In this document: piece by piece, positions 9,424 to 18,460 of the stretch
Position numbering within the stretch: position 1 is the stretch's first letter
Layout of the letters: every line of letters starts with the position of its first letter
NCBI GenBank assembly: GCA_934755305.1
Contig: CAKVLD010000011.1
Span: 1 to 63,281 of the forward strand
Length of the DNA stretch: 63,281 bases
DNA from: an uncultured Clostridium sp.
Lineage (GTDB): Bacteria > Bacillota > Clostridia > Clostridiales > Clostridiaceae
Direction: 5' to 3'
Position numbers and translations under genes: made by a program
Notes under the pieces: model-generated
Database searches by the model: none
What the model was told of the DNA's origin: nothing
What the model saw: the letters and a program-made list of their open reading frames with translations, nothing else

Positions 9424-9475
9424 AGGGTATACTAATGATTATAGAAACGAGGAAATGTTTTGGGAGGTAATTATT

Positions 9476-10723
9476 ATGTATAATGATGGACAAAATAATG
9501 GGTCAAATGAAAACTATAACGGAAATAATTCTACGAATAATACATATGATGGAGGATACAATAACGGTAATTTCACTTACGTTAATGAAAATGTATCATC
9601 AACTACAAAGGTAAAAAGACCAATGGGAAAAAGAACTAGAATTGCAGCAGCAGTTGCAGGAGTTTTAGTACTTACTTTAGGAAGCGGTTTATTTGGGGGA
9701 TATGTAACTTATAACTTAATGAAAAAGAATAATCAAACTGTAGTAGAAAGTAAATCTTATGTGGCACCAGAGTTTACAAGTAGCACAGAGGGGTCACTTA
9801 CAGCATCAGAAGCTTTCGAAAAAGTAAAACCAGCAGTTGTAACAATTTCAACTAAGAGTATTCAAGATTACGGTGGATTTTATCCACAAGAAGTTGAAGG
9901 TTTAGGTTCAGGATTTATTATAAATGAAGAAGGATATATATTAACAAACTATCACGTTATAGCAAATAGTACAGATGTTAAGGTACTTTTAAGTACAGGA
10001 GAAGAAGTAGGAGCTAAGGTTGTTAATTATGATCAACAAATGGATATGGCAATGTTAAAATTAGATGAAGGAACTAAAATTCCAGGTATAGCTGAACTTG
10101 GAGATTCAGATGCTTTATATCCTGGTCAAGATGTAATTGCAATAGGTACACCATTATCTAAGAATTTTGCACAAACTATGACAAAAGGAATTGTAAGTGC
10201 AGTAAATAGAGAAGTTGAATCAGAATCAGGTACTAGTTCAAAGGTAATTCAAACAGATGCAGCTATAAATGCAGGTAATAGTGGTGGACCATTAGTTAAT
10301 TCTCAAGGGCAAGTAATAGGTATAAATTCAATGAAAATTGGCTCATCAGGTTCAGGTTCTTCTGCTTCTGTAGAAGGTATGGGATTTGCAATACCAATAA
10401 ATGAAGCAAAAGATAGAATTGATAACCTTTCTAAACCAATACTTAATTTAGGTGTTAAGGTTATGCAAATAGACGAAGAAAAAGCTAAGAAATATCAACT
10501 TGAAGAAGGTCTATACGTAAAAGAAGTTACAGATTTCTCACCAGCATCAAAAGGTGGAGTAAAACAAGGTGATGTAATAGTTAAGTTTGAGGGAACTAGA
10601 ATTAAAACATATGATGAATTAAGTAAATTAAAAGCTGAAAAAAATGTTGGAGATAAAGTAACTATTACTGTAAATAGAAATGGTAAAGAAATTAATTTAG
10701 AATTAGAATTAGCTGAAAGTTAA
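9476..10723 (+). CDS. htrA: HtrA/DegP-type membrane-anchored serine protease
   Basis: A 415-residue protein: an Asn/Gly-rich cytoplasmic N-terminus, one transmembrane helix at about 52-75, a trypsin-like domain and a single C-terminal PDZ domain. The catalytic triad is visible as TNYHVI (His), DMAMLKL (Asp) and GNSGGPL (Ser). Such proteases degrade or refold damaged proteins at the outer membrane face under secretion stress. I chose the ATG at 9476 because GGGAGGT lies just before it; the ATG at 9455 would put that site inside the gene. The inverted repeat upstream may carry stress regulation. Confidence 0.93.
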   Translation: MYNDGQNNGSNENYNGNNSTNNTYDGGYNNGNFTYVNENVSSTTKVKRPMGKRTRIAAAVAGVLVLTLGSGLFGGYVTYNLMKKNNQTVVESKSYVAPEFTSSTEGSLTASEAFEKVKPAVVTISTKSIQDYGGFYPQEVEGLGSGFIINEEGYILTNYHVIANSTDVKVLLSTGEEVGAKVVNYDQQMDMAMLKLDEGTKIPGIAELGDSDALYPGQDVIAIGTPLSKNFAQTMTKGIVSAVNREVESESGTSSKVIQTDAAINAGNSGGPLVNSQGQVIGINSMKIGSSGSGSSASVEGMGFAIPINEAKDRIDNLSKPILNLGVKVMQIDEEKAKKYQLEEGLYVKEVTDFSPASKGGVKQGDVIVKFEGTRIKTYDELSKLKAEKNVGDKVTITVNRNGKEINLELELAES

Positions 10724-10770
10724 TGTTAAATATAGTATAATTATATTAACATTTCCACCAGGAGGTTAAT

Positions 10771-13482
10771 ATGAGTAAACTAGAAAAAGTATATTTATCA
10801 TTAGCTAAATTACAAAAGATAAAAAATAGAGGTATAACAGCTAGTGAATTAAGCGAATATATAAGTTTAGATAGAACTAATGTATCAAGATATTTAAATA
10901 AATTATATAAGGAAAATAGAGTAGATAAGGTGGTCGGTAGACCAGTTGTCTACTCTATTTCTCGTATAGATAGTAATAAATGTATATTGGAAGATAAAAT
11001 TGAAGATAAGGTAGAAGAAAATAGTTTTGATAAGATGGTGGGAGCTAAATTAAGCTTAGAAATGCAAATACAACAAGCAAAGGCGGCAATTCTTTACCCA
11101 CCTCATGGATTACATACATTAATTCTTGGAGAAACTGGTGTGGGAAAATCTATGTTTGCTGAATATATGTATTTATTTGGAAAGGAAAGCGGTTCTATAA
11201 GAGAAGATGCATCTTTTGTAAGATTTAATTGTGCAGATTATGCAGATAATCCTCAATTAGTAATAGCGCAAATATTTGGAGTAAAAAAAGGTGCTTATAC
11301 AGGAGCTGATAAAGATAGAATAGGATTATTGAAGAAAGCAGATAATGGAATTCTATTTTTAGATGAAATTCATAGATTATCTCCACAGGCTCAAGAAATG
11401 TTGTTTACATACATAGATAAAGGATGTTTTAGACCTTTAGGTGAAACAGAAAAATTGGAGTACTCTAATGCTCAAATTATATCTGCAACAACAGAAGATC
11501 CTAATTCGTTTATGCTAAAGACTTTTACAAGAAGAATACCTATGATAATAACTTTACCAGCATTAAAAGAGAGAACTATTCAAGAAAGGTATTATCTGCT
11601 AGAACAGTTTATTAAGGCAGAGTCTATGAGACTTAAAACTAATATATATTTTAATAAAAATGTTATTATATCTTTTTTATTATATGAATGTCCTAATAAT
11701 ATAGGACAATTAAAAAGTGATATCCAGTTAGCATGTGCTAAGGCTTTTTTAAACTACAAAACAAAGGAAAAGGACATTATATTAGTAGAACAAGGTGATA
11801 TTCATACTAGAGTGAAAAAAGGCCTTATGAAATTAAAAGATCATAGGGGTGTTATAGAAAAATTATTAGATGATAAGGGAGATTTATTAAAGTTCTCCTA
11901 TAAAGATGATAACATTAATATTAAAGAAGATACCGAAAATAAATGTTTCTATGATTCTATAGAGAAGAAGTATGTTGAATTAAAAAATAAAGGTATAGAT
12001 GAAAAAAAGATAAGTGGAATATTAAATGTTGATATAGATACTTATTTTAAAAGTTATATTGAAAATTTAAATTGTAAATATAGAAAAGATGAAATAACAA
12101 AGATAGTAGATATTTCAGTAGTTAATAAGGTTGAAGAAATATTAAACTTGGCTTCAGAAAAGTTAAATAGAAGGTATGATGAAAGAGTATATTTTGGGTT
12201 AGCACTTCATCTTCAAGGGGTATTGGAAAGAATAAGAAGAGGAACAAAAATATATAATCCTAAATTGAACTTTATAAAAACTCAATATGCAGAAGAATTT
12301 TATATAGCTATGGAAGGTGCAAAAATAATTGAAGATACTTTTGATTTAAATATTCCTTTAGATGAAATAGGATATTTAACAATGTTTATTGCAACTAAAT
12401 CAAATGAAAACAGTTATAGAGATATTGAGAAAGTTAAAGTTATTGTTATTATGCATGGTAATAGTACAGCTAGTAGTATGGCTGAAGTTGCTAATAAGTT
12501 AATAGGTGAGGATTATATTGTACCTTTGGACATGCCTCTTAATATGAAGGCAGAAGACATGTATATAATTGCAAAAAATAAGGCTATGGAAATAAATCAA
12601 AAAAAAGGAATATTGTTTTTAGTAGACATGGGATCTTTAACTAATTTTGGAGAAATGATTAATGAAGAAACAGGAATAGATATAAAAACAGTAGATATGA
12701 CTAGTACTTTAGTAGCGATTGAAGGGGGCAGAAAAGCGTTAAGCGGAAAGTCATTAGATGAAATATATAAATCTTGTTTAGAAATAAGTAGAGATAGTGT
12801 TATTGGAAGGAAGTTAGTTAGTAACATAAGAAAAAATGTAATAATAACGGTATGTTTTACTGGAGAAGGATCTGCAGAAAAGTTAAAAGAAATTATTGGA
12901 GAAAATATAAAGTGCGAAGATGGTATAAAAATTATTTCATTAAATATTTTAGATAGAAAAGACTTTTTAGAAAAGATAGAGGCCCTAAGAGAAACTTATA
13001 ATATAGTAGCAATAGTAGGAACAGTAAATATTAATGTAGATAATATTCCTTTTATTCAAGCTACATCTATATTAGCTGATGATGGAATAGAGAGGTTGAA
13101 TAAGTTATTAAATTATGAAGAAGACTTTAATAAGATAACAAAGTCTATAAATTCTCAAGTAACTAATATAGATGGTATAAAGTTAGTTTCATTAGTTAGA
13201 AGTTCAATTTTAGAAATTGAAGAAAGATTAGAATTGGTTATACCTCATGAAGTTAAAATAGGAATTATAATTCATTTATGTTTTTTGATTGATAAGACTA
13301 TTAGAGGAGATAAGGGAAAAGATTTTGAAAAATTGAATGAATATAGAAAATTACATAGTAAAGAATTTATAATGGTAAAACAAAGCTTAAGGAAGATTGA
13401 AATTATGTACAATATAAATATTGGAGATAATCAATTAGCTTTTATTGTGCGAATGGTACTTGAAAATGGTATTAGTGTGTAA
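10771..13482 (+). CDS. LevR-type sigma-54 PTS regulator
   Basis: A 903-residue activator. In order: an N-terminal winged HTH (about 18-60), an AAA+ sigma-54 domain with Walker A GETGVGKS (120-127), the sigma-54 contact loop GAYTGA (174-179) and Walker B ILFLDEI (194-200), a first PRD (about 455-560), a mannose-type EIIA-like domain beginning VIVIMHGNS, an EIIB-like region, and a second PRD at the C-terminus. In PRD1 the first His is kept (ALHLQG) but the second conserved position is Phe (TMFIA). These proteins activate PTS operons from -24/-12 promoters, controlled by HPr and EIIB phosphorylation. The sigma-54 promoter at 13613-13626 is the obvious target. Confidence 0.92.
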   Translation: MSKLEKVYLSLAKLQKIKNRGITASELSEYISLDRTNVSRYLNKLYKENRVDKVVGRPVVYSISRIDSNKCILEDKIEDKVEENSFDKMVGAKLSLEMQIQQAKAAILYPPHGLHTLILGETGVGKSMFAEYMYLFGKESGSIREDASFVRFNCADYADNPQLVIAQIFGVKKGAYTGADKDRIGLLKKADNGILFLDEIHRLSPQAQEMLFTYIDKGCFRPLGETEKLEYSNAQIISATTEDPNSFMLKTFTRRIPMIITLPALKERTIQERYYLLEQFIKAESMRLKTNIYFNKNVIISFLLYECPNNIGQLKSDIQLACAKAFLNYKTKEKDIILVEQGDIHTRVKKGLMKLKDHRGVIEKLLDDKGDLLKFSYKDDNINIKEDTENKCFYDSIEKKYVELKNKGIDEKKISGILNVDIDTYFKSYIENLNCKYRKDEITKIVDISVVNKVEEILNLASEKLNRRYDERVYFGLALHLQGVLERIRRGTKIYNPKLNFIKTQYAEEFYIAMEGAKIIEDTFDLNIPLDEIGYLTMFIATKSNENSYRDIEKVKVIVIMHGNSTASSMAEVANKLIGEDYIVPLDMPLNMKAEDMYIIAKNKAMEINQKKGILFLVDMGSLTNFGEMINEETGIDIKTVDMTSTLVAIEGGRKALSGKSLDEIYKSCLEISRDSVIGRKLVSNIRKNVIITVCFTGEGSAEKLKEIIGENIKCEDGIKIISLNILDRKDFLEKIEALRETYNIVAIVGTVNINVDNIPFIQATSILADDGIERLNKLLNYEEDFNKITKSINSQVTNIDGIKLVSLVRSSILEIEERLELVIPHEVKIGIIIHLCFLIDKTIRGDKGKDFEKLNEYRKLHSKEFIMVKQSLRKIEIMYNINIGDNQLAFIVRMVLENGISV

Positions 13483-13500
13483 AAAATAAAGAAGTGTGTA

Positions 13501-13535
13501 AAAGAAGTGTGTAAAAAATACTCACTTCTTTTATT
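13501..13535 (+). terminator. Terminator after the LevR-type gene
   Basis: AAGAAGTG and CACTTCTT pair around TGTAAAAAATACT, followed by a T-rich run. The preceding bases hold a tandem repeat of GAAGTGTGTAAAA. Confidence 0.75.
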
Positions 13536-13578
13536 TTTGTTCTAAGCTATAAAAGCAGTAAAAATAATACTTTTGAAG

Positions 13579-13605
13579 AAAATTAAATGTAAACATTTTA
13601 ATTTT
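13579..13605. promoter_or_regulatory. Possible activator site (near-palindrome)
   Basis: AAAATTAAATGT (13579-13590) and ACATTTTAATTTT (13593-13605) form a near-perfect inverted repeat just upstream of the sigma-54 promoter. It could be the activator's binding site, though enhancers usually lie further upstream. Confidence 0.4.
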
Positions 13606-13612
13606 AAAAGTT

Positions 13613-13626
13613 GGCATGAAATTTGC
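13613..13626 (+). promoter_or_regulatory. Sigma-54 (-24/-12) promoter
   Basis: TTGGCATGAAATTTGC gives GG at 13613-13614 and GC at 13625-13626 with exactly ten bases between, the defining spacing of a sigma-54 promoter. It lies about 50 bases before the IIB gene and directly downstream of a sigma-54 activator gene. Confidence 0.88.
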
Positions 13627-13675
13627 TTATATATAAGTGTAAGAAAAAATAAATACCTACAAGGGGGAATTAAAA

Positions 13676-13984
13676 ATGATAAAAGTTATATTATGTTGTT
13701 CAGCAGGAATGTCAACAAGTTTATTAGTTAAAAAGATGCAAGACGTAGCTAAGGAAAGAGGAACAGATGTTGCTATTCAAGCTATGAGTGAAGCAGATGT
13801 AAAAAATCATGAAGATGAAATGGATGTATTATTATTAGGACCACAAGTTAGATTTAAGTTAAAAGAAATGAAAGAAAAATATGAAGGTAGAGGAATACCT
13901 GTAGATGTTATAGATACAGTTGCTTATGGAACTATGAATGGTTCAAAAGTATTAGATCAAGCATTAAAAATGGCTGCTAAATAA
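13676..13984 (+). CDS. PTS IIB component, lactose/cellobiose family
   Basis: A 102-residue IIB protein. The N-terminus ILCCSAGMSTSLLV is the phospho-Cys loop; Cys8, before SAGMS, is the expected phosphorylation site. It passes phosphate from IIA to the sugar at the IIC permease. It is the first gene after the sigma-54 promoter, followed 42 bases later by IIA. No IIC follows, which is unusual. Cellobiose, chitobiose or lactose-type sugars fit the family, but the substrate cannot be read from IIB. Confidence 0.93.
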   Translation: MIKVILCCSAGMSTSLLVKKMQDVAKERGTDVAIQAMSEADVKNHEDEMDVLLLGPQVRFKLKEMKEKYEGRGIPVDVIDTVAYGTMNGSKVLDQALKMAAK

Positions 13985-14026
13985 TTATTATTTAATAAAA
14001 AAATATAGAGTAAAAGGAGAGTAATC

Positions 14027-14323
14027 ATGGAAGAAAAGATTATGTCATTAATAATCCATAGTGGTGAGGCAAGAAGTAGTGCAATGGAAGCTATTTCAGC
14101 TGCAAAAGAAGGAAAATTAGAAGAAGCAGATAAGTTATTAGTAAAAGCTGATGCAGAACTTGGAGAAGCTCATAACATTCAAACCTCTTTAATTCAAGCA
14201 GAAGCTGGAGGAGAAAAGGTACCAATGTCATTATTAATGGTTCATGCTCAAGATCATTTCATGACATCAATGACTCTAAAAGACTTAGCTAGAGAATTAA
14301 TCGAAGTTTATAAGAGGTTATAA
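14027..14323 (+). CDS. PTS IIA component, lactose/cellobiose family
   Basis: A 98-residue helical IIA protein of the LacF/CelC type. The motif MVHAQDHFMT holds the phospho-acceptor His73 and the metal-binding Asp76. It takes phosphate from HPr and passes it to IIB. It is preceded by AAAGGAGAG and followed by a terminator, so the operon is only IIB-IIA. Confidence 0.93.
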   Translation: MEEKIMSLIIHSGEARSSAMEAISAAKEGKLEEADKLLVKADAELGEAHNIQTSLIQAEAGGEKVPMSLLMVHAQDHFMTSMTLKDLARELIEVYKRL

Positions 14324-14377
14324 TTTGAATTTTGATTAAAGAGAAATATGTAAATTAGAATATTCGGTAAATATTTT

Positions 14378-14417
14378 ATAGAAAGAGCTAATTTTTTAAC
14401 TCTTTCTATTTTTTTAT
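14378..14417 (+). terminator. Terminator of the PTS IIB-IIA operon
   Basis: ATAGAAAGAG (14378-14387) pairs with CTCTTTCTAT (14400-14409), followed by seven T. Confidence 0.85.
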
Positions 14418-14427
14418 ATTAGTAATC

Positions 14428-14454
14428 ACATTTTCTATGGACAGGCATATTCTA
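14428..14454 (+). promoter_or_regulatory. Sigma-K/E-like mother-cell promoter
   Basis: AC (14428-14429), a 16-base spacer and CATATTCTA (14446-14454) match the sigma-K pattern AC-N16-CATAnnnTA. The element lies just before the Cys-rich gene. Confidence 0.5.
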
Positions 14455-14482
14455 TAGTATAAGAACAATGGAGGTAAAAGTT

Positions 14483-14884
14483 ATGAGCGGTAAAGTTGCA
14501 GTATGTTCAGTTTGTCCAAAGGAAAATCAACAAATAGAGGCAGTTATTAAATTGCCAAAAGAAAAAAGAGCAGTTATTCACGGAACAGTTTTAGATTGTA
14601 ATGGATGTCCAGTTGCTGATGCAGTTGTTAAGTTATTACAAGTTGTAGATGGATGTAAGTTACCTTGTCCTTTAACTCACACATTTACAGATCAATACGG
14701 ACAATTTTTATTAGGACCTTTATGTCCAAATAAAAAATATAGACTAAAAGTTTATAAAGACAATGTTCAAGTTAAATATATGCCATTAGATGTTGATTGC
14801 TATGAAGGAAAATGTATAGGAATCAATACTAACTGTGGAGAAAAATGTGACAGCCATAAATGTAATGAGGATAAATGCTATTAA
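14483..14884 (+). CDS. Cys-rich carboxypeptidase-regulatory-like protein
   Basis: A 133-residue protein with more than a dozen Cys residues. The middle (IHGTVLDCNGCPVADAVV and TDQYGQFLLGPL) has the pattern of a carboxypeptidase-regulatory/transthyretin-like beta sandwich. The C-terminal tail is Cys/Lys-rich (CGEKCDSHKC), suggesting metal binding or disulfide cross-linking. No signal peptide is seen. I chose the ATG at 14483 because GGAGGT lies just before it. A sigma-K-like promoter and its own terminators make it a single-gene unit, possibly a spore coat or exosporium component. That is inference, not a recognised function. Confidence 0.7.
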   Translation: MSGKVAVCSVCPKENQQIEAVIKLPKEKRAVIHGTVLDCNGCPVADAVVKLLQVVDGCKLPCPLTHTFTDQYGQFLLGPLCPNKKYRLKVYKDNVQVKYMPLDVDCYEGKCIGINTNCGEKCDSHKCNEDKCY

Positions 14885-14906
14885 AAATTTTTAGTTAATC
14901 TTTTAG

Positions 14907-14933
14907 AAAAGCCCTTTTTATAAGGGCTTTTTA
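14907..14933 (+). terminator. Terminator after the Cys-rich gene
   Basis: AAAAGCCCTT and AAGGGCTTTT pair around a short loop, ending in T-run. Confidence 0.9.
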
Positions 14934-14995
14934 TTATTTAATACTTGTTATATACTAATATATAGTAAAAAAATATAAGGATAAGGAAAAATAAT

Positions 14996-16084
14996 ATGGG
15001 GAATATTTTATTAGTTTTAGTAGCATTATTCTTTATTATAGGTGTGTTTGATTATGCAATAGGTAATAAATTAGTACTCGGTAAAGTATTAAGAGATGGA
15101 ATCTATAATATGGGGCCACTTGCTATATCCATGATAGGAATACTTTCTTTAACGCCTATATTAGTAAAAATATTAAATGTATCTTTAGTACCTTTGGTAA
15201 AGAAGATAGGGATTGAACCTTCTATATTAACTTCAAGCTTTATAGCTGTAGATATGGGAGGCTACAATATGGCTCTAGATCTTTCAAGCACAAGAGAAAT
15301 AGCTATATTTTCTGGAATAGTAGTTTCTTCTATATTAGGATGTACTATTAGTTTTACTATGCCACTCGCAATGGGAATGATAAAAAATGAGTCTAAAGAA
15401 GCGTTAGCTAAAGGAATGGTTTGTGGAGTTATCACTATTCCTTTAGGTCTATATATAGCTGGAATATTACTTAAGCTTAATACAAAAATATTAATAATTA
15501 ATTTAATGCCAATAATAATAATTTCACTAATATTGAGTTTTGGAATCACATATAAACCTAACATATGTTTAAAACTTTTTAAAGTTTTAGGAAGTATAAT
15601 AACAGTAATTAGTTTAATTGGACTAACTTTACAAGGAGTAAATTCTATTGCAGGTATCAACATAGTAGAAGATATGATGCCGCTAGATGAATGTTTAAGT
15701 ATAGTGGGGAAAATAGGTTTATTTTTAGGTGGTTCATGCGTAATGTTAGAAGTAATGAAAAAAATTTTAAAGAAACCTCTATCATATATAGAGAAAAAAT
15801 TTAAAATAAGTAAAGGTACCATGGCAATGCTTATAGCATCTTTGGCATCCTCCATAATAGTGTTTGCAGATTTTGAAGATTTAGATGAAGAAGGAAAATT
15901 AATATGCAGTGCTTTTTCTGTATCAGGAGCATATGTTTTTGGAGGGCAACTTGGGTATGTAGTTAGTGTTGAACCCAGTATTATGACTATATACATAATA
16001 GCTAAAATAGTCTCAGGAGTAGCAGCTATTATTTTAGCTTATATAATTATAAAAAGTAGAGGTGAAAAAGTGTATGAAGGGTAA
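14996..16084 (+). CDS. EutH-like ethanolamine permease family protein
   Basis: A 362-residue integral membrane protein with about ten hydrophobic helices. Segments such as MGPLAISMIGILSLTP, FIAVDMGGYNMA, and the late SAFSVSGAYVFGGQLGYV are typical of EutH, the ethanolamine transporter. No eutABC, microcompartment or two-component genes lie nearby, so it is an orphan and the substrate is uncertain. The ribosome site is weak (AAGGA). Its end overlaps the next gene by 11 bases. Confidence 0.82.
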   Translation: MGNILLVLVALFFIIGVFDYAIGNKLVLGKVLRDGIYNMGPLAISMIGILSLTPILVKILNVSLVPLVKKIGIEPSILTSSFIAVDMGGYNMALDLSSTREIAIFSGIVVSSILGCTISFTMPLAMGMIKNESKEALAKGMVCGVITIPLGLYIAGILLKLNTKILIINLMPIIIISLILSFGITYKPNICLKLFKVLGSIITVISLIGLTLQGVNSIAGINIVEDMMPLDECLSIVGKIGLFLGGSCVMLEVMKKILKKPLSYIEKKFKISKGTMAMLIASLASSIIVFADFEDLDEEGKLICSAFSVSGAYVFGGQLGYVVSVEPSIMTIYIIAKIVSGVAAIILAYIIIKSRGEKVYEG

Positions 16085-17213
16085 AATTAAGTATATTTTA
16101 GTAGTAATTTTAATTATAATTATTTCTCTTACTATAGTTAACATAGTAGAAAATAAGGATGAAGATGTAGCAAAGGGAAATTTAACTATATGGGTTCAAA
16201 GTGATAGTTATGATTATTTTAGTAGAGCTGCAGCTGAATTTATGGAGTTAAATAATAAAGCTCATATAGAAGTGATTCAAATATATAAAGACACATATAA
16301 GAGACAAATAGAAGAGACTATAGCAAATGAACATATGCCAGATGTAGTACAGATAGATAGTGGATATGTAAGAACGCTTCAAGAAAATTATAAAGATTTA
16401 GAAATTAAAAAAGATAAAGATATAATAAGTAAATTTATTAAAAATTATACTAAATCAAGAATAGAAGAGATAAGTGATGAAGACAATATATGGGGAATTC
16501 CTTTTACATCAAGACCTCTAATTTTATATCTTAGACAAGATGTTTTAGATCAATATGGATACAAAAACGAGGATATTACTACTTGGCAATCTTTAATTAA
16601 TATGGGGATAGACATATATTCAAGAAGTGGCGGAGAAATAAAGGTTTTAAATGGAGTAGGTCAAGATTATAATGATTTGGTTTCTTTATTAGTTATGCAA
16701 GGTTTAGAAGCTTATTCAGATAAAGACGAAGTTTATAAGTATGTTTCTGAAAAGCTTAAAGAATTAGAAGATAATAATATATTAAATAAGAATTCAAAAG
16801 GTAAATTTATAGCTAGAATATCTTCAGAAAGTGCAATAAAAGAAATAAGTTCTATTGAAGAAGAATGTGTTTGGACTGCTAATAATGTACCAGCAAGGAT
16901 AAATGGTAGTAATAGATTTTATGTAGCAGAAGGAGAAAACTTAGTTATTTTAAAAGATAATGAAAGAAGTATAAAAATAGCAAAGAAGTTTGCAGAATAT
17001 CTTTCTAATAATACAAAAGATTCAGTTGAATATTTAATTAAGGGCGATATGTTTCTGAGTTATTTATCATGTTATAGCAACAAAAATATAGAAGGGTATA
17101 TTAAAAATTTTACAGGAAAAAGTCCATTAATAGTAATGGATAACATACAGGCAAAAGCAATGGCGTTAGATGACTATAATTTATACTTTGAAATAAAGAA
17201 GGAATTTGAATAA
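16074..17213 (+). CDS. Membrane-anchored extracellular solute-binding protein
   Basis: A 379-residue family-1 (sugar type) solute-binding protein with an N-terminal hydrophobic anchor and LTIWVQSD at the start of lobe I. There is no lipobox Cys, so it is probably held by an uncleaved signal anchor. ABC permease and ATPase genes are absent. The start at 16074 has AGAGGTG upstream; a GTG at 16062 is possible but worse. It overlaps the EutH-like gene by 11 bases, so the two are coupled, an odd pairing that suggests it may present a ligand rather than feed an ABC importer. Confidence 0.75.
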   Translation: MKGKIKYILVVILIIIISLTIVNIVENKDEDVAKGNLTIWVQSDSYDYFSRAAAEFMELNNKAHIEVIQIYKDTYKRQIEETIANEHMPDVVQIDSGYVRTLQENYKDLEIKKDKDIISKFIKNYTKSRIEEISDEDNIWGIPFTSRPLILYLRQDVLDQYGYKNEDITTWQSLINMGIDIYSRSGGEIKVLNGVGQDYNDLVSLLVMQGLEAYSDKDEVYKYVSEKLKELEDNNILNKNSKGKFIARISSESAIKEISSIEEECVWTANNVPARINGSNRFYVAEGENLVILKDNERSIKIAKKFAEYLSNNTKDSVEYLIKGDMFLSYLSCYSNKNIEGYIKNFTGKSPLIVMDNIQAKAMALDDYNLYFEIKKEFE

Positions 17214-17220
17214 GTTGATT

Positions 17221-17262
17221 AAAAGGGAGGATAGCTGTACTATATAGCATATCCTCTTTTCT
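17221..17262. terminator. Terminator between convergent genes
   Basis: AAAAGGGAGGATAGCT pairs with AGCATATCCTCTTTT, with A-run and T-run on both sides. Confidence 0.85.
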
Positions 17263-17263
17263 A

Positions 17264-18391
17264 TTATCCTTTAGAAGTACATAATTTTATATAAGCTTCT
17301 AAGGTCTTTCTTGCAGTTTTTTCCCAGGAAAAGTTTTTACTTTGAGAAAGTCCTTTTTCTCTTAAAGAATTCTTTAAATTTTCATCATTTAATAACTTAA
17401 GCAAGTTAGAGCTTAATTCGTTTATATCAAAAGGATTTATAAGTAAGCTAGCATCTGATGTGACTTCAGGGATTGAAGTTAAGTTAGATGTAATTACAGG
17501 TGTTCCAGAGCTCATCGCCTCTAGAGGAGGAAGACCAAATCCTTCATATAGAGAAGGATAAACAAAGGCTTCAGAAGCATTATAAAATATAGGTAATTTT
17601 TCATCCTCTAAAAAACCTGTAAAAATAATATCATTTTCAAGTCCCATTGAAATGACCATATCTTTAAGTTTATTTCCTTCATCACGTAATGAGCCACCAA
17701 TAAGTAACTTATGAGGTTTTTTTAAATCATTCTTTATTTTTGAAAAAGCAAGAATTAGTCCTCTAACATTCTTTCTAGAACTAAATCCGCCAATATATAA
17801 AATAAAAGGTGAATCAATATTATAATTATTTTTAATATAAGCTTTGCAAAGGTCTTTAGGAAGAGGTTTGAAGTTATCATTAGTGGCTAAAGGAGTAACG
17901 AAAATTTTATCTTCTGGAAAACTTGGGAAAAATCTTAATATATCTCTTTTAGAATACTCTGATACAGTTATTATTCCTGTAGCTGAGGAAATAATAGAAG
18001 GCATCTCTTTTAAAAATTTATTTAAATATCCTGTACCTACAGTTTCAGGCATAGTATAAGGTATTAAATCATGGATGGTAACTATTATAGGGATATCTAA
18101 ATTAAAAGGGAAGCCAATTCCGTTTTGAGTTAAATGATATAAATTCATTTCTTCTTTTTTCATTAAAGTAGGGATATAAAATTCCTCATAAAATCTACTA
18201 TACCTTTTTGAGGTTAATGTTATATCAACATTATCTTTAATATATTTTTCAGGTACATCACCCACCCAAATTAAATTAAATCTGTCTATAGCATCTATTT
18301 TTAATAAATTTTCAACTAGATTTTTAGTATAGGTTCCTATACCAGATCCAGCATGAAGATTAATACTTCTAGAATCTATTCCAAATTTCAT
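17264..18391 (-). CDS. GT4 glycosyltransferase, CotSA type
   Basis: A 375-residue GT-B glycosyltransferase. N-terminal IDSRSINLHAGSGIGTY is the acceptor-domain loop; the C-terminal domain has YIGGFSSRKN, YPSLYEGFGLPPLEAM and GTPVITSN, the usual nucleotide-sugar site. It is a clear paralogue of the protein at 21382-22500. I set the start at 18391, with GAGGTG six bases upstream; the long open frame further up runs into the divergent cotS gene. Next to CotS-type genes, it probably glycosylates a spore coat or surface component, though the sugar and acceptor are unknown. Confidence 0.88.
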   Translation of the reverse strand: MKFGIDSRSINLHAGSGIGTYTKNLVENLLKIDAIDRFNLIWVGDVPEKYIKDNVDITLTSKRYSRFYEEFYIPTLMKKEEMNLYHLTQNGIGFPFNLDIPIIVTIHDLIPYTMPETVGTGYLNKFLKEMPSIISSATGIITVSEYSKRDILRFFPSFPEDKIFVTPLATNDNFKPLPKDLCKAYIKNNYNIDSPFILYIGGFSSRKNVRGLILAFSKIKNDLKKPHKLLIGGSLRDEGNKLKDMVISMGLENDIIFTGFLEDEKLPIFYNASEAFVYPSLYEGFGLPPLEAMSSGTPVITSNLTSIPEVTSDASLLINPFDINELSSNLLKLLNDENLKNSLREKGLSQSKNFSWEKTARKTLEAYIKLCTSKG

Positions 18392-18460
18392 ATAACACCT
18401 CGAAAAAAATTCTATACTATAAAATACTAATTTAATAGTAAAAGTGTGAATAAAAAAATC

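Noticed and set aside
13476..13520. GTGTGTAAAA repeats after the LevR-type gene as a CRISPR or iteron
   Set aside because: Only two to three short copies inside a terminator region; explained by small tandem duplication.
15262..15996. A 244-codon minus-strand frame inside the EutH-like gene
   Set aside because: It is the mirror of a hydrophobic membrane protein, without ribosome site or family similarity; the plus-strand gene is clear.
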